Counted from the stretch's first letter, positions 31,458 through 41,023 are shown. The stretch is 64,000 bases of DNA from Paenibacillus rubinfantis (GCF_001486505.1 NZ_LN909064.1:603812-667811); one strand, 5' to 3'. Notes: generated by a model from the sequence alone, not told the origin. Translations and numbers: made by a program.

Positions 31458-33155
31458 GTGGATGCTGTAAAAGAGATCATGCTTCAAGTGTTGATCGCCA
31501 GCTTGCCTGCCTTTCTGTTTCCGTTGACGTTCGAAAAAAGAAACTGCTACGGGCAGCACAACAATCTTACCGCTAAGGGACAATCCTTTGCCATAGGCTT
31601 AACGTATACCTGCTTGTGCAGCATGCTGCTTTGCGATATCTTTGCCTCGCGGTTATGGGACGTCATTCCGATCAACTTTGGAATTTTACCCCTATTTGCC
31701 CTGATGTTGTATGGCAGGTTGCGCAACGGGGTCGCCCTGGCTCTGATGCAGATCATACTCCATCCTCTGTTTGCAGTAAATTACACCCTTGTTGGGTTTA
31801 TCATGGAGACGGGAGTGATTCTATACCCGATTGTCCTGCTCACTTCCCGCTATTTCCAAAGAACCGGCCGGCAAGGGAAGGTAGCGATCGTATCCCTCTT
31901 CTTTATGATGGGGGAGACGATGATCGGCTTGTCGCCTTTCTTAACCGGCAGCCTGTCGTTTAATTCCGACCTCAGCGCGTTATCCATCTGGGTCGTTAAC
32001 GTGCTGGTGACCATGCTGGTCGGCAGCGTGTTCGTCTACATGATCGAAAGCACGCTGGAGAAGGAAAAGCTGCGCGGCCAAGTGCTGCAGCTGTCGCGAG
32101 AATATTTCAGGGAAGCGGAGAAGCTCCAGCAGATGATGGACGCCGCTCCGCTGGGGATCGTTTTACTAGATCAACAAGGCTATATTATATCGATAAACGA
32201 CACGTTTCTCCAATTATACCGAACGTACCGGGAGGAGCGGGAGGGGCTGCGCCGCGAGGATCTATTACTGCGTCGGCTGATCGACGTGCTCAGCGGCGTT
32301 CCGATCGAATCGATCGCTACCCGGGTCAAGCAGTCGCTTGAGGGTCAGGCGAAAATGACCGAGCTGATTAAAGCAAACGATCATATATATTTTACCAGTA
32401 CCTCGCCAATTCAAAAAAGCCACTCCAAGGAAGTGATCGGCGCGGTTGCGATCGTTCAGGACATCACCGAACTGGAAACGCTTCGGATGGAATTGAACCA
32501 TGTAGAGCGGCTCAGCCTGGTCGGTCAAATGGCCGCTGGGATTACGCATGAGATTCGCAATCCGATGGCGGTGGTCCGGGGCTTCCTGCAATTGATGCGG
32601 GAGAAGAGTCCGCCAACGTTGGATCATTATTACCGGATCGTGATGGAGGAACTGGATCGGGCGAACGGGATCATTAACGATTTTTTATCCCTGGCGCAGA
32701 ATCGTCCGGTCGAAAGCGAGAAAATCCATCTCCACGACATCATTAAGGAGCTAACGCCTTTGCTCTGGGCGGACGCGAATCTTCGCGGCCAAACGATCGA
32801 GGTGAAATTGGATGAGCAGCTGCAGCCGCTGCTGTTAAACGCCAAGGAGATCAAGCAGCTGATCTTGAACCTGTCGCGTAATGCGATGGAAGCGATGGAG
32901 GAGAAGGGGCAGCTTACGCTTGAGACCCGAGTGGCGGATCAAGGCGGGTTGCTGCTCGTCAGCGACACGGGTCCCGGGATTTCTCCCGGACAGCGGGAGA
33001 AGCTGTTCGAGCCGTTCTATACCACGAAGGCGAAGGGAACGGGGCTGGGGCTCGCCTTATGCCTCAGCATCGTCGAACGGCACGGCGGCAAAATCAGCGT
33101 TGATTCGGCGGAGGGGCAAGGCACCACGTTTACCGTTTTCTTCCCGCTCTCGTAA
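31458..33155 (+). CDS. Membrane sensor histidine kinase, sporulation-kinase-like
   Basis: 565 residues from GTG 31458 (GAGGAGGGAG just upstream). N-terminal block of about six hydrophobic segments resembling the 5TM-Lyt sensor module (residues ~5-190), a PAS domain (AAPLGIVLLDQQGYIISIND), a His-kinase phosphoacceptor HEIRNPMAVVRGFLQLM and an ATPase domain with NLSRNAMEAM, DTGPGISP and GTGLGLALCLSIV. The layout matches membrane sporulation kinases that feed phosphate into the Spo0A relay, but no response regulator lies nearby, so the target is inferred only. Confidence 0.87.
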   Translation: MDAVKEIMLQVLIASLPAFLFPLTFEKRNCYGQHNNLTAKGQSFAIGLTYTCLCSMLLCDIFASRLWDVIPINFGILPLFALMLYGRLRNGVALALMQIILHPLFAVNYTLVGFIMETGVILYPIVLLTSRYFQRTGRQGKVAIVSLFFMMGETMIGLSPFLTGSLSFNSDLSALSIWVVNVLVTMLVGSVFVYMIESTLEKEKLRGQVLQLSREYFREAEKLQQMMDAAPLGIVLLDQQGYIISINDTFLQLYRTYREEREGLRREDLLLRRLIDVLSGVPIESIATRVKQSLEGQAKMTELIKANDHIYFTSTSPIQKSHSKEVIGAVAIVQDITELETLRMELNHVERLSLVGQMAAGITHEIRNPMAVVRGFLQLMREKSPPTLDHYYRIVMEELDRANGIINDFLSLAQNRPVESEKIHLHDIIKELTPLLWADANLRGQTIEVKLDEQLQPLLLNAKEIKQLILNLSRNAMEAMEEKGQLTLETRVADQGGLLLVSDTGPGISPGQREKLFEPFYTTKAKGTGLGLALCLSIVERHGGKISVDSAEGQGTTFTVFFPLS

Positions 33156-33292
33156 GCCCGAAGGAGCAGGGGAATGACGAGGGTGAGAGTTGCTTTCCTC
33201 TCTTAGGAATGTATAATAAAATTAATCTGGCTAAGGGCGACGCCGTTGCGGCGCTTGGGAAGGGCCATTTTATTATGCATAAGGAGTGATAG

Positions 33293-33730
33293 ATGATGTC
33301 GATGTCCTTTGACCAATATATGAGAGACATGGTACAACCGATGAGAGACGAACTGACTGTACTGGGCATTCAAGAGCTGCGCTTGCCGGAGGAAGTTGAA
33401 GAGAAGTTGCCAAGCGTGAAGGGAACGGCGCTGGTTGTCGTCAATTCCGTCTGCGGCTGTGCGGCAGGACAATGCCGTCCGGGCGTAGCGAAGGCGCTGC
33501 AGCATGACCTGACCCCGGACCACCTGTTCACCGTATTTGCCGGACAAGACAAGGAAGCAACGGCGAAAGCGCGCGAATATTTCGCACCGTATCCGCCTTC
33601 TTCGCCTTCGATCGCTTTGATGAAGGACGGGGAGCTGGTTCATTTCATCGAACGTCACCAAATTGAGGACCGTTCGGCTGAGGAAATCGCCGCCGATCTG
33701 ACCAGCGCCTTCGACCGGTTCTGCCGGTAA
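33293..33730 (+). CDS. Bacilliredoxin, BrxA/BrxB (YphP/YqiW) family
   Basis: 145 residues with a thioredoxin-like fold and the family CGC motif: NSVCGCAAGQCRPG (Cys54-Gly-Cys56). Bacilliredoxins remove bacillithiol from mixed disulfides on proteins after oxidative stress. NAPYPPSS-type loop YFAPYPPSSPSIALMKDG is also standard. AAGGAG precedes the paired ATGs 33293/33296. Own terminator downstream. Confidence 0.93.
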   Translation: MMSMSFDQYMRDMVQPMRDELTVLGIQELRLPEEVEEKLPSVKGTALVVVNSVCGCAAGQCRPGVAKALQHDLTPDHLFTVFAGQDKEATAKAREYFAPYPPSSPSIALMKDGELVHFIERHQIEDRSAEEIAADLTSAFDRFCR

Positions 33731-33767
33731 GCTGATCTTAGCGGCGGGCCGACCCGCCAGCCGCTAT

Positions 33768-33810
33768 CGCCCCGCCATCCGGTTTGCCCGGATGGTCCGG
33801 GGCGTTTTTC
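33768..33810 (+). terminator. Terminator of the bacilliredoxin gene
   Basis: CGCCCCGCCATCCGG (33768-33782) pairs with CCGGATGGTCCGGGGCG (33788-33804) with one bulge, then TTTTTC. Strong intrinsic terminator. Confidence 0.88.
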
Positions 33811-33867
33811 AATTTAGGGAATACTACTTACATAAGGTGTAATATTTTGGATGTGGAGGGATTTAGG

Positions 33868-34677
33868 ATGAGTTTACAGCAGGAAATCATTAAACGCTTG
33901 GGCGTCAAGCCCGTCATCGATGTGGATGAAGAGATTCGCCGGCGCGTCGACTTCTTGAAGGAGCATGTCAAAGCTTCGCGTACGACCGGCCTCTTGATCG
34001 CCATCAGCGGCGGGATCGACAGCGCCGTGGCGACCGGCTTATGCAAACGGGCGACGGACGAGCTGACACAGGAAACCGGGCAGCCGTACATGACGTTGGG
34101 TGTATTCCAGCCTTACGGGGAACAGGAGGACATCGAGCACAGCTACGAGGTGGCCAAGGCGTTTGGGCTTGAACATACGGCGGAGACGAACATTGAGGAA
34201 GCTGTGGACGAAATCGCCCTGGAAGTCGAGCATAGTCTGAAAAATATCGGGAAATCCCGGCACCTGAGCCCGCAAGGCAAAGGCAACGTGAAGGCGCGGA
34301 CGCGGATGGTTACGCAATATGCGTTGGCTTTCGAGCTGAATCTGCTCGTTGTTGGCACCGACCATGCTTCCGAGGCGATCACCGGCTTCTACACCAAATG
34401 GGGGGATGGGGCTGTTGACGTTACGCCGCTTAGTTCGCTGAACAAACGTCAGGTCCGTCAGTTAGCCGCCCGCCTTGGCGTGCCGCAAAGCGTGATCCAC
34501 AAGGCGCCTACCGCCGGCCTGTGGGAAGGGCAAACCGACGAGAAGGAGCTGGGGATCAGCTACGACGATAACAGCGATTATCTCGAAGGCAAGTCGATCG
34601 ACCCCGCTGTCCAAGAGCGGCTGGAGTCATTCTATCGGAAGACGGAGCACAAGCGCAGCCCGATCCCGGGGATTTAA
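33868..34677 (+). CDS. nadE: NH3-dependent NAD+ synthetase NadE
   Basis: 269 residues. Converts deamido-NAD to NAD with ATP and ammonia. P-loop AISGGIDSAVATG (47-52 core), KGNVKARTRMVTQYALA, VVGTDHASEAITGFYTKWGDG, TPLSSLNKRQVRQLAA and the C-terminal KRSPIPGI are NadE hallmarks. The length is that of the single-domain, ammonia-dependent enzyme without a glutaminase. ATG 33868 with GGAGGG 7 nt upstream; the longer open frame from 33784 overlaps the previous terminator and is discarded. Confidence 0.95.
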   Translation: MSLQQEIIKRLGVKPVIDVDEEIRRRVDFLKEHVKASRTTGLLIAISGGIDSAVATGLCKRATDELTQETGQPYMTLGVFQPYGEQEDIEHSYEVAKAFGLEHTAETNIEEAVDEIALEVEHSLKNIGKSRHLSPQGKGNVKARTRMVTQYALAFELNLLVVGTDHASEAITGFYTKWGDGAVDVTPLSSLNKRQVRQLAARLGVPQSVIHKAPTAGLWEGQTDEKELGISYDDNSDYLEGKSIDPAVQERLESFYRKTEHKRSPIPGI

Positions 34678-34734
34678 TTCATATGGGGCACCGACCAGGA
34701 ACAGGACGGGAGCCTTAACAGCGGGCAAGATCTA

Positions 34735-34778
34735 CGCGAGCCCGGGCGATAAGCCCGGGGGCTCGCGTTTTTTTATAC
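34735..34778 (+). terminator. Terminator of nadE
   Basis: CGCGAGCCCGGGC (34735-34747) pairs with GCCCGGGGGCTCGCG (34753-34767; one bulge), followed by seven T. Strong. Confidence 0.92.
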
Positions 34779-34947
34779 GGTTTGGGCTTGGACTTAAGTC
34801 CAGGATAGATCCCGGACCCAAGCCAGTGGCGCCAGCGGGAGAAGGGGTTATAATGCAGGGAGACAATACAAATTTAGCGGCGAACGGGATAGCATGACTC
34901 TTGCATTTGGGCTTGTCCGTGAATCTCTTTTTAACTTTGTCCGTATA

Positions 34948-34968
34948 TATAACATGACCCATGTTATA
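34948..34968. promoter_or_regulatory. Palindromic operator upstream of yknW
   Basis: TATAACATG-ACC-CATGTTATA is a perfect 9-bp inverted repeat with a 3-bp centre, 63 bp before the yknW start. Its regulator is not known. The rest of the gap 34779-35030 shows no gene. Confidence 0.55.
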
Positions 34969-35030
34969 GTCTTTATTTGGAAATAGTTTAGGATGAAGTT
35001 AAGCTAGGAGATTTGAGGGAGGGGTTTCAT

Positions 35031-35666
35031 TTGAAAAATGTATTAACGATTTTTACGGCGCCGGAGGAAACGTTCAAACGGGTACGGGAGAGCAAGACGG
35101 CTTGGCTATTTGCGCTTGCGGCAATGGTGGTGGTCTCCATTGTCGTGATCTACATGCAGATGCCGTCGCTGGAGAAGGAGTTTCTACGCCAGATCCAAAG
35201 CCAACAGATGGATGCCGCCATGCAGGATACGTTTATGGCCACGGCCAAAACATCCTCTTACGTCATGGGTGCCGTTCTGCCGGTGATTATGTTATTCGTG
35301 ACAGGCCTGCTGCTCATGTTATTGAACTTGGTCGTACGAGGGGAAGGCAAGTACATGCAGTTCGTGTCCATCGCCGCATTCTCCGCACTGCCGGGCCTTG
35401 TGGGCAGCTTGATCACGGGGATTCTGGTCATGACGACGGACGTGCAGTCGGCAACGGATGTGTCGCTTAGCTTAGGCGCTTTTGTCTCCGATAAGTCCAG
35501 CCAAATGTATCAATTATTATCTCTAATTAATCCATTTACCATTTGGGGCCTCGTTCTGTACGTTATCGGCTCTTCGGTGATCATGAAGCGGCCGCGCAAA
35601 AAGGTATCCACCTGGATTATCGCAGCTTGGCTTGTCATTTCGCTGGGTTCGCTGTTGTTGGTTTAA
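35031..35666 (+). CDS. yknW: Yip1-domain membrane protein, YknW-like
   Basis: 211 residues with about five hydrophobic segments. FTAPEETFKRVRESKTAWLFALA and the overall layout are those of the Yip1 domain; YknW, the partner of the YknXYZ exporter in B. subtilis, is of this type. TTG 35031 is the start because GAGGGAGGGG (35016-35025) lies just upstream. The order yip1, membrane-fusion protein, ATPase, permease equals yknWXYZ, which in B. subtilis protects against the SdpC cannibalism toxin. Confidence 0.82.
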   Translation: MKNVLTIFTAPEETFKRVRESKTAWLFALAAMVVVSIVVIYMQMPSLEKEFLRQIQSQQMDAAMQDTFMATAKTSSYVMGAVLPVIMLFVTGLLLMLLNLVVRGEGKYMQFVSIAAFSALPGLVGSLITGILVMTTDVQSATDVSLSLGAFVSDKSSQMYQLLSLINPFTIWGLVLYVIGSSVIMKRPRKKVSTWIIAAWLVISLGSLLLV

Positions 35667-35697
35667 GTCCGGTATTATACATAATTTAGGATAGGTG

Positions 35698-36765
35698 ATG
35701 GACTTGTTCAAGAAAAAATGGTTTTGGGGCGCCCTTGTCGGATTGGCGGTCATCGTGCTGGTGGCTGCTAATCTGATGGGTCTGAATCGGGCTGCCGAGG
35801 TGAAGACGGCAGAAGTGCAGATGGGCAAGATCGTCGAGCAGATCTTTACGAACGGCAAGCTGGAGCCGGGGCAAACGACCTCGGTATACGCTCCGGCAAG
35901 CGGCGTGGTGGAAGCGGTGAAGGTGAAGCAGGGCGATACGGTGAAGAAAGGCCAGGTCCTGCTGACGCTTGGTATGGAACAGGTTAGGGACCAACTGGAG
36001 AAGGAACGGATTAATCTGCAATTAACCGAGGCGGAGCGGCTGGCGGCCAAGAAGCAGCATTTTGAGAGCTTCAAGCAGGCGCGCGGCGAAAACCCGGATC
36101 TGGAGCCGGAGGAGCTGGATTTGACCGCCTATGACTTGCGCATCCGCTCCAGTCAGCTGACGATTGAATCCCTGGAGAAGCAGCTAGCGAATCAGCAGGT
36201 GCTGGCCACGGCGGACGGCGTTGTTACCTCGTTGGCAGTGAATAAGGGCCAGATGCTGGCTGAAGGTATCGAGATCGCCGCGATTGCGGACTTGAGCCGT
36301 CTTAAAGTCAACGCCTTCCTGAACGAGCTGGACGCGGGCAAGGCCACGCAAGGGATGAAGGCGGTAGTTACCGGCGAAGCCTTCGCGGACAGTTATGACG
36401 GCACTATCTCTTATCTGGCTCCTACGGCGGGGCTGCCCGAGCCAACCTCCAAGGATACGTCGGTGGAAATGGAGGTAAGTCTGGATCAGATCTCGGCGGA
36501 GCTCCGTCCGGGTTATAACGTGACAGTGGAAATGGAGATCCCCGACAAGGAGCGGCTGCTTGTACCGATCGATGCGGTTCAGTATGACGGCGAGCAGGCT
36601 TATGTGTTCAAGATTCAGGACGGGGTTGCTGTCAAAGCGCTGGTGACGACAGGGAAGGAAGGCGAAGATCAAATCGAACTGGTCACAGGGGCGGCCGCTG
36701 GCGACCTCGTCGTGGTGGAAGGCGGCGACAAACTGCAGGACGGCGCTAAGGTGAAAGTGAAATGA
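35698..36765 (+). CDS. yknX: Membrane-fusion (HlyD/MacA-type) protein, YknX-like
   Basis: 355 residues. One N-terminal membrane anchor (WGALVGLAVIVLVAANL), then barrel-sandwich domains (GVVEAVKVKQGDTVKKGQVLLTLG, VNKGQMLAEGIEIAAIADLSRLKVNAFLNE) around a coiled-coil pair rich in Glu/Leu (about 90-165). It is the extracytoplasmic adaptor of a MacB-type exporter. ATG 35698 follows AGGATAGG. It ends with a 4-bp overlap (ATGA) to the ATPase gene. Confidence 0.88.
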   Translation: MDLFKKKWFWGALVGLAVIVLVAANLMGLNRAAEVKTAEVQMGKIVEQIFTNGKLEPGQTTSVYAPASGVVEAVKVKQGDTVKKGQVLLTLGMEQVRDQLEKERINLQLTEAERLAAKKQHFESFKQARGENPDLEPEELDLTAYDLRIRSSQLTIESLEKQLANQQVLATADGVVTSLAVNKGQMLAEGIEIAAIADLSRLKVNAFLNELDAGKATQGMKAVVTGEAFADSYDGTISYLAPTAGLPEPTSKDTSVEMEVSLDQISAELRPGYNVTVEMEIPDKERLLVPIDAVQYDGEQAYVFKIQDGVAVKALVTTGKEGEDQIELVTGAAAGDLVVVEGGDKLQDGAKVKVK

Positions 36766-37451
36766 TTACGCTAACGGGCATCACCAAAGTTTATAAAAAC
36801 GGCCCTCTTGAGGTACAGGCCTTGATGCCGCTGGACCTGCACATTGAGAAAGGCGAGTTCGTGGCTATCATGGGCTCATCAGGTTCAGGCAAATCGACGC
36901 TGATGAACATTATCGGCTGTCTGGATATACCCACCTCGGGCAGCTATGAGCTGGACGGGGATCAGGTTCAATCCCTAAGCGAGGAAGAGCTGTCCAAGGT
37001 GCGTAACCGTAAAATCGGCTTCGTCTTCCAAAGCTTTAATCTGCTGGGCCGCCAAACCGTCCTGCAGAACGTCACGTTGCCGATGATGTACGCCGGAATC
37101 TCACGTGAGAAGCGTAACGAACGGGCACTTGATTTGCTGGACAAGGTCGGCCTAGCCGAGCGGATTAAGCATCGACCGACCGAGCTCTCCGGAGGGCAAA
37201 AGCAACGGGTGGCGATCGCTCGGGCGCTGACGATGAACGCGCCGATTCTGCTGGCCGATGAACCTACCGGGAACCTGGATACGAAATCGTCCTATGAAAT
37301 CATGGATCTGTTCAAAGAAATTCATGCCGAAGGCACGACGATTGTACTCGTTACCCACGAGCCGGACATTGCCGAGAATGCCGACCGGATCATCACGTTT
37401 GGGGACGGTCGGATTTTGAGCGACAAGCGTAAAGGGAGTGTTAGCCGATGA
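36762..37451 (+). CDS. yknY: MacB-type exporter ATPase, YknY-like
   Basis: 229 residues. Walker A GSSGSGKSTLMNIIGCLD, Q-loop GFVFQSFNLLGRQT, signature TELSGGQKQRVAIARAL, Walker B ILLADEPTGNLD, switch LVTHEPDIAE. FNLL-type Q-loop and size are those of the LolD/MacB ATPases. Starts within the yknX stop and overlaps yknZ by 4 bp, so the three are translationally coupled. Confidence 0.92.
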   Translation: MITLTGITKVYKNGPLEVQALMPLDLHIEKGEFVAIMGSSGSGKSTLMNIIGCLDIPTSGSYELDGDQVQSLSEEELSKVRNRKIGFVFQSFNLLGRQTVLQNVTLPMMYAGISREKRNERALDLLDKVGLAERIKHRPTELSGGQKQRVAIARALTMNAPILLADEPTGNLDTKSSYEIMDLFKEIHAEGTTIVLVTHEPDIAENADRIITFGDGRILSDKRKGSVSR

Positions 37452-38647
37452 GCATTTGGGAGAGCATCCTTGTTGCCCTGGACAATCTCCGAATGAACAA
37501 GCTGCGTTCCTTCCTGACGATGATCGGCATCGTCTTTGGCGTTGCCGCGGTAGTCACGGTCGTGTCGATCGGGCAGGCCGGACAAAGCTCGATCATGTCC
37601 GAGATGTCCAATTATGAGGATGGGTATTTTCTGCTCTATCCGAACTATAGCAACGGTGAGCCGGATGACAACATCTACTTCCGGCAGCGGGAATTGGCCG
37701 AGATCCGTAAGCTTCCGGGAGTCCGTTACGTTTCCGCATCGTCGACTTACGGGATGAGCGGTAAATTTAAGAAGGACGATTTGCAGTTCAGCGTGACCGG
37801 AACGATGGCCGAATCGCCCAAAATGCAAAAAATCGATATCGTGGCCGGCCGATTCTTCAACTCGCAAGAGGAACGAGCACGTCAAAAAGCCATTGTAGTC
37901 GAAGCCAAATATGCGGATAAAGTGTTTGGTTCTCCGCAGGGGGCGATCGGGCGGAAAATCCAGCTTTCCGGAGGGTTGTTCCGGATTGTTGGGGTGTACA
38001 AGGTGCAGGAGAGCCTCATGAGCGGAATGGGCGGGGAGCGTTATTCCGCCTACGCGCCGATCACCGCCATGCCTTCGGATGGGGAAGGGCTCAGCGATCG
38101 CTTGAGCATGATCGAGGTGCTGCCGACCTCGCCGGAGCGAATGGACGAAACGATCGAGACGATCAAATCCTGGCTGGCGGATCGCAAGAATGTCAGCAAG
38201 GATGCGTATACCTCGGAATCTGCGAGGGACGCCGAGCAGATGATCAAAAGCACGTTCTCCATCCTGCAGACGATCATCGGCTCCATCGCCGGCATTTCCT
38301 TGCTTGTCGGGGGGATCGGGGTCATGAACATTATGCTGGTCTCCGTGACGGAGCGGACCCGGGAAATCGGGATCCGCAAGGCAATCGGTGCGACGCCGGG
38401 GACGATCATGCTCCAGTTTATGATTGAAGCGGTGATTCTCTCGTTTATCGGGGGGACGCTGGGGGCGTTGCTGGGGTTATTGGCCGCCTGGGTGTTCGCG
38501 TTAATTTCGGGATGGCCGTTTGTCGTATCCATCTGGGCCATTATGCTGGCGTTTGGATTTTCGGCAGCGGTGGGCATCTTCTTCGGCCTGTACCCGGCCA
38601 ACAAAGCCTCGAAGCTGCACCCGATTGAATCGCTGCGTTACGAGTAA
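37448..38647 (+). CDS. yknZ: MacB-type (FtsX-like) permease, YknZ-like
   Basis: 399 residues: N-terminal membrane segment (KLRSFLTMIGIVFGVAAVVTVVSIG), a large extracytoplasmic MacB core domain (about 50-270) and three C-terminal segments with GGIGVMNIMLVSVTERTREIGIRKAIGATPGTIMLQF. This is the mechanotransmission type of permease working with the YknX and YknY homologues. A terminator follows. Confidence 0.92.
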   Translation: MSIWESILVALDNLRMNKLRSFLTMIGIVFGVAAVVTVVSIGQAGQSSIMSEMSNYEDGYFLLYPNYSNGEPDDNIYFRQRELAEIRKLPGVRYVSASSTYGMSGKFKKDDLQFSVTGTMAESPKMQKIDIVAGRFFNSQEERARQKAIVVEAKYADKVFGSPQGAIGRKIQLSGGLFRIVGVYKVQESLMSGMGGERYSAYAPITAMPSDGEGLSDRLSMIEVLPTSPERMDETIETIKSWLADRKNVSKDAYTSESARDAEQMIKSTFSILQTIIGSIAGISLLVGGIGVMNIMLVSVTERTREIGIRKAIGATPGTIMLQFMIEAVILSFIGGTLGALLGLLAAWVFALISGWPFVVSIWAIMLAFGFSAAVGIFFGLYPANKASKLHPIESLRYE

Positions 38648-38655
38648 AATGAAAC

Positions 38656-38695
38656 AACCCGGTCCTCCGTTTGGAGGAGCCGGGTTATTTTGTTT
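38656..38695. terminator. Bidirectional terminator between yknZ and AraC-type gene
   Basis: AACCCGGTCCTCC (38656-38668) pairs with GGAGGAGCCGGGTT (38673-38686) around GTTT, then ATTTTGTTT. The minus strand has a weaker T run. Confidence 0.88.
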
Positions 38696-38727
38696 CGCAG
38701 GCTGTTGGGCCTGGCGGTTAAGTTGGG

Positions 38728-39633
38728 TTAAGCTTTTGCACCGACCGGTTGGACCGGGATGTAAATGTCGATCTGCTTGCCTTCCTTTGGCCAACAGCGT
38801 TCGTCGTACCATTCGAAATCAGGGGCAGCCAATTGCTCGTAGCCGGAGGTCGGGAACCAGTTCGTAAAGATTACGTCCCAGGTTTGCTGGATGGATGAGG
38901 TGAAATCGGCTTCGCCGGCCGGCGGAGTGGTGAAGATCGCGTACGTCGCGGGCGGGATGCGATATTCGGTCATGCCTTCCAGCACTTCGGCCGCTTCGTC
39001 GACTTCAAAGCCGATGATGTAGCGGAACGTGCCGTCCTCATCGAGGGTAGAGCAGACGCCGAGTTCAACGTTGGGATGGAGCTTGCCGGGAACGCGGGAG
39101 CCCCATTGCTCGCGCATGTATTTTTGCCAAAATGCCGGGATCTCTTTGCTGTTTTCGCCTTCTACGGTTGTCGTTTGAATCGAGAACCCCAGGATCCGCA
39201 TGGCCGGAATTTGTTCGATACGGTATTGCATGACGTAATCTCCCCAATCGTAAGAAATTTGCGCAACGAAGTCTCGAAGCGGGTTGGCCTTGGGCACCAG
39301 GTAAGGCGGGCAGCCGCGGCGGCGGCATTCCGTGGGAAGAATCCCGTACATTTTCCGAAAAGCCCGGGTAAACGCTTCATGGGAGCTGAAGCCGCAGTGC
39401 AGCGCGATATCGAGCACCTTCAGGTCGGAATACGCCAGGAGCTCGGCGGCTTTGGACAACCTTCGCTTCCGGATGTAGGATGTCATCGTATCCCCGACGA
39501 AATACAGGAACGTCCGATGAAAGTGGTATTCGGAGTAAAACATCGCCTTAGCCACCTCAGCCAACAAGAGCTCCTCGCCCAGCCGTTCTTCGATATAATC
39601 GATGCTTTGTTGAATGGTGTTGATTGGATTCAT
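38728..39633 (-). CDS. AraC-family regulator with GyrI-like effector domain
   Basis: 301 residues. Two N-terminal helix-turn-helix motifs (LLLAEVAKAMFYSEYHFHRTF and VLDIALHCGFSSHEAFTRAFRKMYG), then a GyrI-like ligand domain (RIEQIPAMRILGFSIQTTT...GFEVDEAAEVLEGM...YAIFTTPPAGEADF...DIYIPVQP). Such Rob/BmrR-like proteins sense small hydrophobic compounds. GAGGAAGG-type ribosome site on the minus strand. A single gene divergent from acpS, facing yknZ. Confidence 0.92.
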   Translation of the reverse strand: MNPINTIQQSIDYIEERLGEELLLAEVAKAMFYSEYHFHRTFLYFVGDTMTSYIRKRRLSKAAELLAYSDLKVLDIALHCGFSSHEAFTRAFRKMYGILPTECRRRGCPPYLVPKANPLRDFVAQISYDWGDYVMQYRIEQIPAMRILGFSIQTTTVEGENSKEIPAFWQKYMREQWGSRVPGKLHPNVELGVCSTLDEDGTFRYIIGFEVDEAAEVLEGMTEYRIPPATYAIFTTPPAGEADFTSSIQQTWDVIFTNWFPTSGYEQLAAPDFEWYDERCWPKEGKQIDIYIPVQPVGAKA

Positions 39634-39913
39634 ACCTTCCTCCAGACCGGTCTATGGCTTAAGTATAGCGGACCAACCCCTGAGCTTCTTGATCATTCTT
39701 GCGGTTGGGGAGAAGTTGGATGAATTTAGTATAACATGGAGGTGAGGGGGGAGGATGTGCTGCTTGCTCCCGTTCAGCCGGCCGTTTGACGATCCCTTCG
39801 GCAGGACTCGCGCCTCCACGGGTTCCCTGTTACAATGGGGGAAGCGGCCGTTGATGGGCTTGGCCCGGGACGGGGCGTTTGAAGAGAAGTTAGGAAGGAA
39901 GAAGGGCTGCCTG

Positions 39914-40324
39914 TTGATATTCGGAATCGGACATGACATCGTCGAAATCGAGCGTATTCAGCGTTTGCTAACCAAGTCGATCGGCGAGCGGTTGCGTCGG
40001 CGGATCTTAACCGCTGCGGAGCTGGAGTTGCCGGGACAAGTTGCGCGTCCGGCGGAGTTTCTGGCGGGGCGGTTTGCGGCCAAGGAAGCGGTCAGCAAGG
40101 CGTTTGGCTGCGGCATCGGTCACGTGCTCAGCTTTACCGACATGGAGATTTTGCCCGATGTGAACGGGAAACCACTGGTGGTTTTGACGCCGGAAGCTTG
40201 GGAGCGGTTGGCGCTGCCTGGAGCCGGACGTGTTGAGGGCAGCGGCGGATATGCCATACATCTTAGCATTACGCATGAGCGGCAGTTAGCTTCAGCTTTT
40301 GCCGTAGTGGAACGCGTGGAATAG
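39914..40324 (+). CDS. acpS: Holo-[acyl-carrier-protein] synthase AcpS
   Basis: 136 residues. Transfers 4'-phosphopantetheine from CoA to ACP. IFGIGHDIVEIERI (metal Asp8), RFAAKEAVSKAFGCGIG (catalytic Glu/Lys) and HLSITHERQLASAFAV are hallmarks. TTG 39914 gives the normal N-terminus with GAAGGG 8 nt upstream; the open frame extends to 39755 but that part is not family-like. mutY follows 12 bp later. Confidence 0.92.
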   Translation: MIFGIGHDIVEIERIQRLLTKSIGERLRRRILTAAELELPGQVARPAEFLAGRFAAKEAVSKAFGCGIGHVLSFTDMEILPDVNGKPLVVLTPEAWERLALPGAGRVEGSGGYAIHLSITHERQLASAFAVVERVE

Positions 40325-40336
40325 AAGGAGAGCAGC

Positions 40337-41023
40337 ATGCGGGGAAACAGGGAAACACGGAACTTTTTCAGTACGGAGCTGCTCGGTTGGTACGAGCGGT
40401 CGAAGCGGGACCTGCCTTGGCGCAGGCACCGCGATCCTTATTATATTTGGGTGTCGGAGATCATGCTGCAGCAGACGCGCGTGGATACGGTCATCCCTTA
40501 TTTTCAGCGGTTTATCGAGCGCTTCCCGACGATTCGGGACCTGGCGGAGGCCCCGGAGGAAGAGGTGCTGAAATGCTGGGAAGGGCTGGGCTACTATTCG
40601 CGGGCTCGCAATCTGCAAGCGGCGGCCCAGCAGGTGATGGAGCGGCACGGGGGGATCGTGCCGAACACCAAGGCGGAGGTGTCCGCCTTGAAAGGGGTTG
40701 GCCCGTATACGACCGGGGCGATCTTAAGCATTGCCTTTAACCGCCCGGAGCCGGCGGTGGACGGGAACGTCATGCGGGTGCTGTCGCGCTACTTCCTCAT
40801 CGAGGAAGACGTCGCAAAGGTCGGGACACGCACCCTCATGGAGGAACTGGCCGCGGAGCTGATCCCGGAAGGGCGGGCCTCCGATTTTAATCAGGCTTTG
40901 ATGGAGCTGGGGGCGCTGGTCTGCACGCCCAAGTCGCCGCAATGCCTGATTTGCCCGGTGATGGCCCGCTGCGCCGGCCGGCTCGAAGGCGCGGAGGAGC
41001 GCCTGCCGGTCAAGAGCAAGGCG
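40337..41023 (+). CDS. mutY: A/G-specific adenine glycosylase MutY, N-terminal part (gene broken by adapter)
   Basis: The first 229 residues of MutY, which removes adenine mispaired with 8-oxoguanine. Catalytic Glu42 in [12 protein letters not shown], helix-hairpin-helix [12 protein letters not shown], catalytic Asp142 in [14 protein letters not shown], and an intact [4Fe-4S] motif Cys196-X6-Cys203-X2-Cys206-X5-Cys212. At 41024 the frame runs into a transposon-adapter-like sequence. The C-terminal NUDIX-like 8-oxoG recognition domain is missing except for its end at about 41057-41280. Roughly 100 residues are lost. The break is judged technical. Confidence 0.9.
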
